Notes under the pieces: model-generated
Told to the model about the DNA's origin: nothing
What the model saw: the letters and a program-made list of their open reading frames with translations, nothing else
Databases searched by the model: none
NCBI GenBank assembly: GCA_040403535.1
Contig: JBBAKL010000020.1
Span: forward strand, 1 to 46,074
Direction: 5' to 3'
From: JAHEYG01 sp040403535
GTDB taxonomy: Bacteria > Bacteroidota > Bacteroidia > B-17B0 > Aurantibacillaceae
Length of the DNA: 46,074 nt
In this document: positions 24,371 through 32,477 of the stretch, piece after piece
Position numbering within the stretch: the first letter of the stretch is position 1
How the letters are laid out: every line of letters begins with the position of its first letter
Made by a program: the position numbers and the translations under genes

Positions 24371-25699
24371 TTAGTTTTTCTGAAGTTTTTTTACTTCAAC
24401 GCTTCCGTTTTCGTGCGTTATTTTTACAGAATACATTCCGTTAGCCAATTCCTTAACGGAAATAAGCTTGGTGTTTCCATTATATAACGCTACAACTTTT
24501 CCTGTAACATCTGTGATTTCAACACTCGAAACATAGTCTGCCCAAATACCTTTTACCTCAAACGACTCAACCGCAGGATTTGGATAAATACTTAAACCGG
24601 TAGCTTCCAGTTGTTCCTGACTTTTAATACCTACAGAATTTAAACGAGGGAAATAATTTAAATTACCGTCGTAATCTCCTGCCATTAAATCTTTATCGCC
24701 ATCGTTATCTAAATCCGCAAAACTCATTGTTGCGTATCCGTTAACAGCAGTTAAGCTGAATGGGTTAGTAGAAACCGCCGCAAATGTTGGGGAAGTAACA
24801 GTACCTGTATTTTGATAGTATTTAAAGTCGCCATTAGCATCAGTTGCCAATACGTCTAAATCACCGTCGTTATCCATATCAACAAAAGTTGGAGCAGCAA
24901 CAGAATTTGTTGCGGTTCCTGTTGCTGTTAAACCAAACGGATTGTTTTGCGCGGTCCCAAATGCAGGCACTGTGGCAGATCCTGTATTTTGAAAATACTT
25001 GTAATTACCACCTACTTCACCTACTAATAAATCTTTGTCTCCATCGTTATCTAAGTCGCCAAAAGTTGGAAACCCAAACATGTTTACTGCCACTAATCCA
25101 AATGGATTTTGAACTGCTGCAGTAAAGGTTGGTGCTGATGCGGTTCCTGTATTTTTAAAATATTGGAAATTACCATAAGCTTCCGTAGAAATCATGTCTT
25201 TATCGCCATCATTATCCAAATCGGCAAAAGCGGGAGTTGCAAAATAATAGGTTGCAGCAATACCAAAAGGATTCGCTTGCGCTGCTCCAAATGCAGGTGC
25301 TGTAACTGTACCGGTGTTTTGGAAGTAATTAAAACCTCCATAATAATCACCAACCATTAAATCTAGGTCGCCATCGTTGTCTAAATCAACAAAAGCAGGA
25401 CTAGAGTTGTAGTTAACAGCGGTTAAACCAAAAGTGTTGGTCTGAACTGCGCCAAATGTTTGCGCGTTAGCGTTATTAGTAAATGAAATGCCTACAAATA
25501 ATGCAGCGGCTCCTAAAACTTTTTTAAGTTGCCATGCCGCAAAAACATTTCGCAATTCATTCACTAATCTTTTTGTGCGGGAGATTAAACTCTCCAGCTC
25601 TGCAGATGCAGATGCGTTACCCAACATCGACTTAATTCGCTTGCTCAGCGATTTAAGTTGACGAAGTTTACGCTTGTGGCTGTTGTAATTGTTTGTCAT
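24371..25699 (-). CDS. FG-GAP/VCBS repeat protein with T9SS type A sorting tail and long N-terminal extension
   Basis: A 442-residue surface protein. Residues ~81-375 contain five repeats of ~60 residues with FVDLDNDGDLDLMVGDYYG-type calcium-binding loops and YFQNTGT strands, typical of VCBS/FG-GAP propellers. The last ~75 residues (LSIYPNPAVESFEVKGI; VEITDVTGKVV; ELANGMYSVKI) are a Por-type T9SS sorting domain. The export signal is unusual: the hydrophobic core VLGAAALFVGISF (61-73) with cleavage after NANAQ (~80) is preceded by ~60 residues of basic, helical sequence. No good internal start would shorten it. It begins 33 bases after the TIGR03032 gene on the same strand. Confidence 0.85.
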   Translation of the reverse strand: MTNNYNSHKRKLRQLKSLSKRIKSMLGNASASAELESLISRTKRLVNELRNVFAAWQLKKVLGAAALFVGISFTNNANAQTFGAVQTNTFGLTAVNYNSSPAFVDLDNDGDLDLMVGDYYGGFNYFQNTGTVTAPAFGAAQANPFGIAATYYFATPAFADLDNDGDKDMISTEAYGNFQYFKNTGTASAPTFTAAVQNPFGLVAVNMFGFPTFGDLDNDGDKDLLVGEVGGNYKYFQNTGSATVPAFGTAQNNPFGLTATGTATNSVAAPTFVDMDNDGDLDVLATDANGDFKYYQNTGTVTSPTFAAVSTNPFSLTAVNGYATMSFADLDNDGDKDLMAGDYDGNLNYFPRLNSVGIKSQEQLEATGLSIYPNPAVESFEVKGIWADYVSSVEITDVTGKVVALYNGNTKLISVKELANGMYSVKITHENGSVEVKKLQKN

Positions 25700-25732
25700 A
25701 CGTGTTCTTTTTTTTATTATTAATTAATTTTT

Positions 25733-26827
25733 TTAAGTATTCTGATCGCTTATTGTCGCCCAGTAGGTTGCTTCCGGGATGCTTAATGCTCCTTTATAAT
25801 CAGGTGTAAGAGTGTTCAATATGTTTGGTCTTACTTTATCAGGAATGACATGTATGTCGTAAATCTCGTCTACCGAATTCAAATACGTTAAACTGCCTGC
25901 AATACTTCCGGTTGGTAAATGCACGGCTGTAATGGTACACTTATTAGCTTTTTCAGCAAATGCCAACTTGGCAAACGTAGACGAATTTTTTCTGAGTTTG
26001 GATGTGCCAATAAAGAGGTAATCTTTGTGAAGACTCATGCCACGTACAAAACCTTCTATACGGGTAACCACATCATACTTCCCGGTATTTACATTTATAC
26101 GCGCCAGTTCACCGGTTGCCGACAATAACACGTACAATTCGTTATTGTACAATTTTGGCGAGTGTGGCATTGGCAAATTTCCTGCTACTACCTGATTACT
26201 TTCCACATCAAAAATAACTCCTGCTGTAGTCACGTTATTACGCCAGCTTTGAAATGAGTTCCCTAACCCAAAAGCGGAAGCGTATTTTGGCTTTCCGTTT
26301 TTTAAAGCCATACCGTTAAGATGACAACGGTCTTCAGACACTAGCTCGGTAATTTGCGGTGGTGCCCAAAAAGGAACAAAATTATAATCCGTATCAATTC
26401 TAACTAAACACGAGAAAAGTGTATTAACCGCATACAAATTGTCGTTTTCACCAAACTGCAAATCATGTATATCTAATGCGCCTGTATGATACGTTAAACG
26501 CGGCAAGAACATGGTATCATAGGTGTTGGGCGCTTTAGGATAATGTTTTGCCAAATCATCACTTGCTGCAAATTGTATTACCTGATCACGACAAGCTAAT
26601 GCCAGTTTGTTACGGTTTTTGTTTAATGAAAAGCCCATTGGCTTATCAAAGGTCCGAGGCAACTGAATCAGATTCGCTTCATCTTTTGGAGAAATAAATA
26701 TAAGCTTACCTGCCTGATAAGTTGAAATTGCCAAACTGCAATTTAACTTTAAAAGTAATTCAGGCATTTGTGCTGAGTACGAAAGCGAAAATGGCGTTAG
26801 ATTATTTGCCGTAGTGGTATTTGACAT
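25733..26827 (-). CDS. TIGR03032 family protein
   Basis: A 364-residue protein matching the TIGR03032 family by memory of its motifs: SLAISTYQAGKLIFIS near residue 35, FDKPMGFSLN, HTGALDIHDLQFG, LYAVNTLFSCLVRID and CHLNGMAL. The pattern of short repeated strands suggests a beta-propeller. Function is not established. No signal peptide is apparent, so it is probably cytoplasmic. A TATATTTG promoter-like element lies just upstream. The FG-GAP surface protein follows on the same strand 33 bases later, so they may be co-transcribed. Confidence 0.8.
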   Translation of the reverse strand: MSNTTTANNLTPFSLSYSAQMPELLLKLNCSLAISTYQAGKLIFISPKDEANLIQLPRTFDKPMGFSLNKNRNKLALACRDQVIQFAASDDLAKHYPKAPNTYDTMFLPRLTYHTGALDIHDLQFGENDNLYAVNTLFSCLVRIDTDYNFVPFWAPPQITELVSEDRCHLNGMALKNGKPKYASAFGLGNSFQSWRNNVTTAGVIFDVESNQVVAGNLPMPHSPKLYNNELYVLLSATGELARINVNTGKYDVVTRIEGFVRGMSLHKDYLFIGTSKLRKNSSTFAKLAFAEKANKCTITAVHLPTGSIAGSLTYLNSVDEIYDIHVIPDKVRPNILNTLTPDYKGALSIPEATYWATISDQNT

Positions 26828-26847
26828 CTAGTACAATTGTAATGCAT

Positions 26848-26855
26848 CAAATATA
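26848..26855 (-). promoter_or_regulatory. Candidate -7 promoter element for the TIGR03032 gene
   Basis: On the minus strand this reads TATATTTG, an exact TAnnTTTG match 20 bases upstream of the ATG at 26827. A -33 TTTG box is not evident at the right distance. Confidence 0.4.
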
Positions 26856-27072
26856 AACTTATTATATTGTTAATCGATTTGAAAGCCGAGTTAAATGACT
26901 AACCGAAAACCGTTAATATTGGATTGTTAAAAACGCCGGGTAATATTTCAGAATGGATTAATCCCTTTATTACAACCGCATCGATAAGTTGCTGTATGTC
27001 AGAGGTATAGTTCCTGCAACCGGTTTTGTTCAGTAGACAGTTACTCTCTCTTTTAACAATTAAAGCATTAGA

Positions 27073-27720
27073 TTAGGCCACCTTGGCGAATGTTTTGTGC
27101 TCAAAATCAGGTTTAGCATATGCCTGTCGGCTCAATGGTTGTGTTACAAAATAACTATCCAGGCCTGCTGTTGTAACGGTGCCTGCTTTTTGCAAATCTA
27201 TATAACCATCGTTTCCTAATACATTCTCGGGAAGAATTACTTCTTTAATTTTAGCGATAATAATGATGGTACCGTTTACTGCTACGTCTATTCGCTGCGA
27301 AAAATTAGCATAAATTTTTACGGCACTTTCTTTTACATAAGGCACATAATGCCCGTTTGTGTATTCTTCCGTCAATCCTACCGCGTCAAATTCCGATATT
27401 TCCTTATCGTATCGCGCCGAAGTTTGATGCGCTTTTTTATAGAATTCTTCGGTAATGTGATTAACCGTAAATTCTTTGCTGTCCATTATATTATTTAATG
27501 TGTGGCGATCAACCGAATCGGGTCTGACAATAAAACCAAAGTAAGGAGGATTAGCTCCAACGTGAAAAAACGAATTAAAGATGGCAAGGTTAGTATTACC
27601 GTCGGCACCCCTGCTACCTATCAAAGCTGTACTTTTAAATCCGCCCAATGAATTAACAAAGGTTGTACGGTAGCGCTGCTCGAAATTATTAATGTCGTTA
27701 AGTGAAATTTCTTTTTTCAT
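27073..27720 (-). CDS. Flavin reductase-like FMN-binding split-barrel protein
   Basis: A 215-residue protein of the flavin reductase domain family, which binds FMN and usually reduces flavin or acts as a flavin-dependent oxidoreductase. Visible features are ALIGSRGADGNTNLAIFNSFF (~32-52), PPYFGFIVRP, DRHTLNNIMDSKEFTVNHI and the ENVLGNDGYIDL segment near residue 175. It begins 2 bases after the stop of the SDR gene, which itself follows a DUF2805 gene, forming a three-gene operon. The frame happens to stay open for ~57 codons after its stop, but with no sign of being coding. Confidence 0.85.
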   Translation of the reverse strand: MKKEISLNDINNFEQRYRTTFVNSLGGFKSTALIGSRGADGNTNLAIFNSFFHVGANPPYFGFIVRPDSVDRHTLNNIMDSKEFTVNHITEEFYKKAHQTSARYDKEISEFDAVGLTEEYTNGHYVPYVKESAVKIYANFSQRIDVAVNGTIIIIAKIKEVILPENVLGNDGYIDLQKAGTVTTAGLDSYFVTQPLSRQAYAKPDFEHKTFAKVA

Positions 27721-27722
27721 AA

Positions 27723-28412
27723 TTATAGTTTTAAATTTTTCATTCCTCCGTCAACCGAAATAATCTGACCGGTTATCCAACCCGATTTTTCAGAAAGTAA
27801 AAAGTCGATAAGGTTAGCAATGTCTTCAATAGAACCAACTTTCTTAAGTGGATTTCTTTTTTGCGCCGCTTCTGATTTTTCGGGTGTGTTTAAAAATTTT
27901 TCCGCTAATGGTGTGTCGGTTAATGAAGGTGCTACCCCATTTACTCTTACAGATGGAGCTAACTCCGCTGCCAGGGCATGGGTTAATCCTTCCACAGCCG
28001 ATTTAGACATAGCAATTGAACTGTGAAAAGGCATACCACATGCCGCTGCCACCGAGCTAACAAACACAACCGAAGCAGTACCTGCAGCTTTTATGTTTTT
28101 TAAATACGCCTGAACAAAAGCTGCAGCACCCAATGCGTTAATATTAAAATCATTTAAAAATTCTTCTTTCGTTATTCTTCCAAAAGGTTTCAAAGAAATT
28201 GTACCAGGAAAATAAATTAATCCGTGTACGGGCATGTCCACTTCAGGATAATCAATGGAATGGTAATTTTCCTGATTGTAAATGGCATCATATCCCTCCA
28301 CTTCTGCTTTAGTACTTATGCCAATAACATGATGCCCTTGCGATTGAAGCAGATCCTTTAGTTTTTTTGCTGTTGCCGAGCTAGCGCCCGCTATTATAAA
28401 CGTTTTGTTCAT
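27723..28412 (-). CDS. SDR-family protein lacking the catalytic tyrosine
   Basis: A 229-residue short-chain dehydrogenase/reductase-fold protein. The N-terminal Rossmann motif is IIAGASSATAKKL (6-18) rather than the usual TGxxxGxG. Ser119/Ser120 are in FVSSVAAACG. In the active-site motif the sequence is SSIAMSKSAVEG: Lys137 is present, but the position of the catalytic Tyr (133) is Ile. The tail has PSLTDTPLAEKF and SGWITGQIISVDGG. It may be a non-catalytic or mechanistically different member. ATG 28412 is preferred over 28463 because it overlaps the DUF2805 stop (TGATG) and puts the Rossmann strand at the N-terminus. Confidence 0.85.
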   Translation of the reverse strand: MNKTFIIAGASSATAKKLKDLLQSQGHHVIGISTKAEVEGYDAIYNQENYHSIDYPEVDMPVHGLIYFPGTISLKPFGRITKEEFLNDFNINALGAAAFVQAYLKNIKAAGTASVVFVSSVAAACGMPFHSSIAMSKSAVEGLTHALAAELAPSVRVNGVAPSLTDTPLAEKFLNTPEKSEAAQKRNPLKKVGSIEDIANLIDFLLSEKSGWITGQIISVDGGMKNLKL

Positions 28413-28780
28413 CACCTTTGTTTTGAGATCCTGTTCTGGGTTATTTGCCGCTGACGGCTGCATTTAAATCGGTTAATGCTTTGGTCGCGAAACAATTTGT
28501 GTTTGGTGCTGCAATTCTCCACACGTTTGCGCCAACGTATGTAGGAGTTAAAGCGCAAATGTTTCTTCATAAAAGCTTTTACATCGCTTTCATTCAAGCC
28601 AAACTGAATTTTTATCGCATCAAATGGTGTACGGTCTTCCCATGCCATTTCAATTATTCGGTTTACATCTCGCTCGCTGAAATCCTTTTTTGGATCACAA
28701 TCTTCAACAGAAACATAAGCCATTGGCGATGGTAAATCGCTATAAGCACAATGCCATTCATTAAAATTTTCGTTCTCCAT
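28412..28780 (-). CDS. DUF2805 / TIGR03643 family protein
   Basis: A 122-residue protein. The core FSERDVNRIIEMAWEDRTPF followed by DAIKIQFGLNESDVKAFMKK and SYIRWRKRV matches DUF2805/TIGR03643, a helix-turn-helix-like family of unknown function seen in Bacteroidota and Proteobacteria. The frame opens at a TTG at 28801, but ATG 28780 is the better start. It overlaps the SDR start by one base, and with SDR and flavin reductase forms an operon. A DNA-binding role is only a guess from the helical pattern. Confidence 0.8.
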   Translation of the reverse strand: MENENFNEWHCAYSDLPSPMAYVSVEDCDPKKDFSERDVNRIIEMAWEDRTPFDAIKIQFGLNESDVKAFMKKHLRFNSYIRWRKRVENCSTKHKLFRDQSINRFKCSRQRQITQNRISKQR

Positions 28781-28881
28781 GCTATAATAACATTTAACCA
28801 AAACGTTTGTTCATTTGACATAATGCTTGGGTTGACCAAAATCAATTTATTACTCCCGCATTTAATTGTATCTTAGCGTTA

Positions 28882-29583
28882 ATGAAACTGATGGAACGTA
28901 TCAAACGCGAGCTGCGCTGGAATTCGAAAGAATATGGCATCATTACGCCATCAATCATGTTCTTTTTTCGATTATTACAATTTCTCCCGTTTCAGGTATT
29001 TTATGGTAATAAAACCGATCACTACTACGATGATTTAAAAGGTAAAACGCACGAAGAAACCAAACACATTGCCAAAAAACGGGCGGTATTCATGGAAAAA
29101 ATCATCATTGCCTATCTGGTAGTAGAAATTTCAATGCCTTACATCTACGAGAATTTCTTACATGTTTCTTGGTTCAAATATCTTATTTCTACAGTACTGG
29201 CTTTGCGTTTAATTGATATTATTCAGGTAAACGTAAACATGATTTTGTTTGACAGCATTCGTACCGGCGGTTTTAACAGAATAACCAAATACACACGCGC
29301 TATACTTTTAATTATTTGGAATTACTTTGAAATCATTCTCATATTCGGGTTCTTCTACCTAAGTAACCACGAATTATTAAAGGGATTTTCTACCTGGACA
29401 GATTGCTACTATTTTAGCACCATTACCCAATTAACAATTGGTTATGGCGATTTATCGCCTACCGGTGTAATACGATTTGTAACCGCATTTCAGGGCTTTG
29501 TTGGTACAATGTTTTTAGCCTTTATAATTTCAAAAATAATTAGTCTCGTTCCCGAATTAAAAGAGCTTGACGACGAGCATTAA
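28882..29583 (+). CDS. Potassium channel family protein
   Basis: A 233-residue membrane protein. Hydrophobic segments lie at ~73-91, ~100-120, ~139-160 and ~200-220. Between the last two is the pore loop STITQLTIGYGDLSP, with the K+ selectivity filter TIGYGD at 185-190. There is no RCK/TrkA or cyclic-nucleotide domain at the C-terminus, so it is a simple ungated or voltage-insensitive type. A second ATG at codon 4 is possible. It converges with the carotenoid desaturase gene, whose stop starts at the next base. Confidence 0.88.
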   Translation: MKLMERIKRELRWNSKEYGIITPSIMFFFRLLQFLPFQVFYGNKTDHYYDDLKGKTHEETKHIAKKRAVFMEKIIIAYLVVEISMPYIYENFLHVSWFKYLISTVLALRLIDIIQVNVNMILFDSIRTGGFNRITKYTRAILLIIWNYFEIILIFGFFYLSNHELLKGFSTWTDCYYFSTITQLTIGYGDLSPTGVIRFVTAFQGFVGTMFLAFIISKIISLVPELKELDDEH

Positions 29584-31059
29584 TTATTTTATTAATCCTG
29601 TTGTGATTTTTGCCGACAACAAACACAATGGGATGCTTGGACCGGGATGAACACTTCCTCCGCAGAAATATAAATTCTTGATCTTTTTAGAAAAATTCGC
29701 GTGACGTAAAAAAGCGGCAAATTTATTATTACTGCTGTTTCCGTAAATGGCACCAAAAGCACTTGAAGTACGTTTCTCAATCACACGCGGATCAAATACC
29801 ATTTCACATTCAATAAGCGGACGAATGTCCGTTTTTAAAATACGGCTTGCCTTTTTTATAACTGCCTCCCGTGCTTCATTTATAAACTGATCCCAGTCCT
29901 GACCCTGATTATTAGGAACATTAATAAAAGCAAACCAGTTTTCGCAACCTGCAGGTGCGTCGGTTGCTGTGTGTTTAGATGTTATGTTAACGTAAATAGT
30001 TGGATCGTGAAATATTTTTCTTTTGGAGAAAATGGTGTCAAACTCTTCTTCATAATTTTCAGAAAATAAAATATTATGCAAGCCAAGTTCCTTAAAACTA
30101 TGTTTAATTCCCCAATAGAAAATAATACCTGAACTTGATTTTGGCTGATTAAGTGTTTTATATGGTTTTTTAGCTGTTGGTATTAATTTATGATACGTAT
30201 TATACACATCCATGTTACTAATTACCACATCGTATTTATCTGTTGAGTTGTCGGTTTTTACCGCTTTAGCCAGATTGTTTTCGATAACGATTTCGCGGGC
30301 AGGTGTACCATATTTTATTTCCACACCAATTTCTTTAGCAAGTTTTTCCAATGCCAAAGTAATGCTATACATGCCTCCAATTGGATAATAGGCTCCCCGG
30401 GCAATTTCAACATGAGGGATCACATTTAAAGTTGCAGGTGCCAGATATGGACTAGAACCATTATACGTTGCGTAACGGTTCATGATTTGTACCAGGTGTT
30501 TATCTTTAAACGCTTTGGAGTTGGCCTCATGCATGGTATCAAACGCACCAATTTTTCCGAAATTAATTAAACCACGGGCAACTGCTTTGGTGAAATAATT
30601 CTTGGCTTTATGTAGGGAGTTATGCAAAAAAACCTCTTCGGTTAAATTATACACCAACTCCGTTTTCTCTAAATATTTCTGTATGATTTCTTTGCTGTCC
30701 TTTGTTTTTGGCGCCATCATAGCGGCATATTTTTCATTTCCGTGATAACCATCCAGCACCACTCCGTCTTCAAAAAAATAACGGTAAACAGGATCTAAAT
30801 GCTCATAATTAAAATGCTCGCGTGGATTTTTTCCTGAAAGAATAAATAATTCATCCACATATTGAGGCATTGTAAATACCGAGGGTCCCATATCAAAACG
30901 ATAGCCTTTATTTGATTCGGAAGATAATTTTCCTCCGGGAAAAGTATTGGCTTCGTATACAGTTACCTTATATCCTTTATTGCGCATTCGTATGGATGCT
31001 GCTAAACCGGATACTCCCGCCCCAATAACAGCGCATGTTTTATTGTTTTCTTTAATCAT
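29584..31059 (-). CDS. CrtI/CrtD-family carotenoid desaturase
   Basis: A 491-residue FAD-dependent desaturase. The dinucleotide-binding motif is AVIGAGVSGLAASIRMRNKG (~10-29), followed by FPGGKLSSES and GYRFDMGPSVFTMP. The C-terminal cofactor motif is LYFCGGSVHPGPSIPLCLL. The family includes phytoene desaturase CrtI and 1-hydroxycarotenoid 3,4-desaturase CrtD. The GGSVHPGxxIPLCLLSAK tail and the divergent neighbours of CruF and CrtZ type make CrtD the better guess, because these three together produce monocyclic myxol- or saproxanthin-type carotenoids. CrtI remains possible. A promoter-like element lies just upstream. Confidence 0.85.
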   Translation of the reverse strand: MIKENNKTCAVIGAGVSGLAASIRMRNKGYKVTVYEANTFPGGKLSSESNKGYRFDMGPSVFTMPQYVDELFILSGKNPREHFNYEHLDPVYRYFFEDGVVLDGYHGNEKYAAMMAPKTKDSKEIIQKYLEKTELVYNLTEEVFLHNSLHKAKNYFTKAVARGLINFGKIGAFDTMHEANSKAFKDKHLVQIMNRYATYNGSSPYLAPATLNVIPHVEIARGAYYPIGGMYSITLALEKLAKEIGVEIKYGTPAREIVIENNLAKAVKTDNSTDKYDVVISNMDVYNTYHKLIPTAKKPYKTLNQPKSSSGIIFYWGIKHSFKELGLHNILFSENYEEEFDTIFSKRKIFHDPTIYVNITSKHTATDAPAGCENWFAFINVPNNQGQDWDQFINEAREAVIKKASRILKTDIRPLIECEMVFDPRVIEKRTSSAFGAIYGNSSNNKFAAFLRHANFSKKIKNLYFCGGSVHPGPSIPLCLLSAKITTGLIK

Positions 31060-31083
31060 ACTTTACGGACTTAGATCGTTTTT

Positions 31084-31118
31084 CAAAAATATACAAAAGC
31101 TTGCAGCTAAAGCGCAAA
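31084..31118 (-). promoter_or_regulatory. Candidate Bacteroidota promoter for the carotenoid desaturase
   Basis: On the minus strand TTTG (31118-31115) is followed, 21-23 bases later, by TATATTTTTG (31093-31084), which fits TTTG-N(19-23)-TAnnTTTG. The element ends about 25 bases before the ATG at 31059. Confidence 0.5.
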
Positions 31119-31233
31119 CTGATAAATATCTTGTTTGATAAATGACAAAATTGAACCGATTTTGTTGCCGTAACGAAAAGGATAATGGAAAAAATATATA
31201 ATAATCAGCTTTTCAGCGCTTTATAAAGTTGTT

Positions 31234-31908
31234 TTGCTTTTCTATGCATTAATTTTTTCGGTAATATTGCTTGTTAGCATGAGCCTGAAATCCCGAAAAT
31301 ATTTAATGCATGCCATTTTAATAAATGCGCATTTGTGCGGCATTATTGGAATGATGAGCCCTTACCGCGATTTATTTTTAAGCGTAACACCCATTAACCT
31401 TATCTTAAGCACCTTCATACTATATTATCACCATAACGATTTCAATAAACAGTTCTGGATTTTTTCATTATTAATTTTTTTGGGTGGATTTTTTTTGGAA
31501 GTAATTGGTGTAAAAACAGCGCAGGTTTTTGGAGAATATTATTACGGAAAAACCTTAGGCATGAAATGGCTGGATGTTCCGTTGGTAATGGGTTTAAATT
31601 GGCTTACCTTGATTTATAGTGCCGGTGTGGTTTTTAATAAATTGCGACTACATATTGTAATCAAATCGCTGATTGGCGCCGCAGTATTAGTTGGGTTAGA
31701 TTTTTTTATTGAACCCATTGCTATCCGTTATGATTTCTGGACCTGGACTGCACCAAGCGTTCCATTACAAAATTATATTGCCTGGTATTGTGCCGCTTTT
31801 GTGTTCTTATGCCTATTTTATAAGTTGGAATTTTCTAAATCTAATGACATTGCGCTCACATTTTTATTGGTTCAGTTTGGCTTTTTTGCTGTGTTAAATG
31901 CCGTATAG
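31234..31908 (+). CDS. Carotenoid biosynthesis protein (CruF-type hydratase family)
   Basis: A 224-residue polytopic membrane protein of the carotenoid-synthesis family that includes the CruF 1',2'-hydratase. Motifs are FFLEVIGVKTAQVFGEYYYG, MGLNWLTLIYSAG, DFFIEPIAIRYDFW and NYIAWYCAAFVF. It would hydrate the acyclic end of gamma-carotene-like substrates. No ATG starts the full-length frame: TTG 31234 is used here, and ATG 31279 would remove the first membrane segment. An ATG at 31185 would join the frame if the following A6 run had five A's (MEKYIIISFSAL...), so the 5' end may carry a one-base error. Confidence 0.8.
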   Translation: MLFYALIFSVILLVSMSLKSRKYLMHAILINAHLCGIIGMMSPYRDLFLSVTPINLILSTFILYYHHNDFNKQFWIFSLLIFLGGFFLEVIGVKTAQVFGEYYYGKTLGMKWLDVPLVMGLNWLTLIYSAGVVFNKLRLHIVIKSLIGAAVLVGLDFFIEPIAIRYDFWTWTAPSVPLQNYIAWYCAAFVFLCLFYKLEFSKSNDIALTFLLVQFGFFAVLNAV

Positions 31909-32030
31909 TTATTGAACAATTTTTTTACGGTATTGTTTATATAAGATGACAAGCGTCAGGGTTTTTGTGCTAAAACCATAACAAAATTTAATAAAAATAA
32001 TTTAGTTTTGAAGTTTAAAAGCAATACAGG

Positions 32031-32477
32031 TTGGATATACTTTTTTACATAGCGGTTTTTTTCGGTACATTTTTCGGAATGGAATTTGTTGCTTGGTTTA
32101 CTCATAAATTCATCATGCATGGATTTCTATGGTCGCTCCACCGTAGTCATCACGAAAAACGCGAAGGTTTTTTTGAAAAAAACGATTGGTTCGCATTCAT
32201 TTTCGCCATCCCTAGCTGGTTATGCATTATGCTTGGAGTTATTTATAGCAGTCCGGTTAGCATAATAATTGGGGCAGGCATGTCGGCCTATGGGGCAGCA
32301 TATTTTTTGGTGCATGATATTATCGTACATCAACGATTAAAATGGTTCAGAAATTTAAATACACGTTACATACGCGCGGTTCGATGGGCGCACAAAATGC
32401 ACCATAAGCATATTGGTAAAGAAGACGGAGAGTCATTTGGCTTTTTAATCGTTAATAAAAAATATTACGATCATTAA
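32031..32477 (+). CDS. crtZ: Carotenoid 3-hydroxylase (beta-carotene hydroxylase)
   Basis: A 148-residue di-iron membrane hydroxylase that adds hydroxyls to beta-ionone rings. The histidine motifs are complete: HKFIMH (His25, His30), HRSHH (His37, His40, His41), HDIIVH (His95, His100) and HKMHH (His121, His124, His125). Four hydrophobic segments are present. There is no ATG: the frame is closed upstream at 32016, so TTG 32031 is the likely start. With the CruF-type and CrtD-type genes it forms a late carotenoid set. Its stop overlaps the stop of the convergent AMP-ligase gene by 3 bases in a shared TTAA. Confidence 0.9.
   Translation: MDILFYIAVFFGTFFGMEFVAWFTHKFIMHGFLWSLHRSHHEKREGFFEKNDWFAFIFAIPSWLCIMLGVIYSSPVSIIIGAGMSAYGAAYFLVHDIIVHQRLKWFRNLNTRYIRAVRWAHKMHHKHIGKEDGESFGFLIVNKKYYDH

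Noticed and set aside
26899..27072. Open frame continuing ~57 codons beyond the flavin reductase stop (minus strand)
   Set aside because: No start codon, no recognisable motif and AT-rich sequence; most likely a chance open frame, and normal-length homologues end at the stop.
28413..28463. ATG 28463 as SDR start (17 extra residues)
   Set aside because: It lies inside the DUF2805 gene, and the ATG at 28412 forms the TGATG coupling and the expected N-terminal Rossmann strand.
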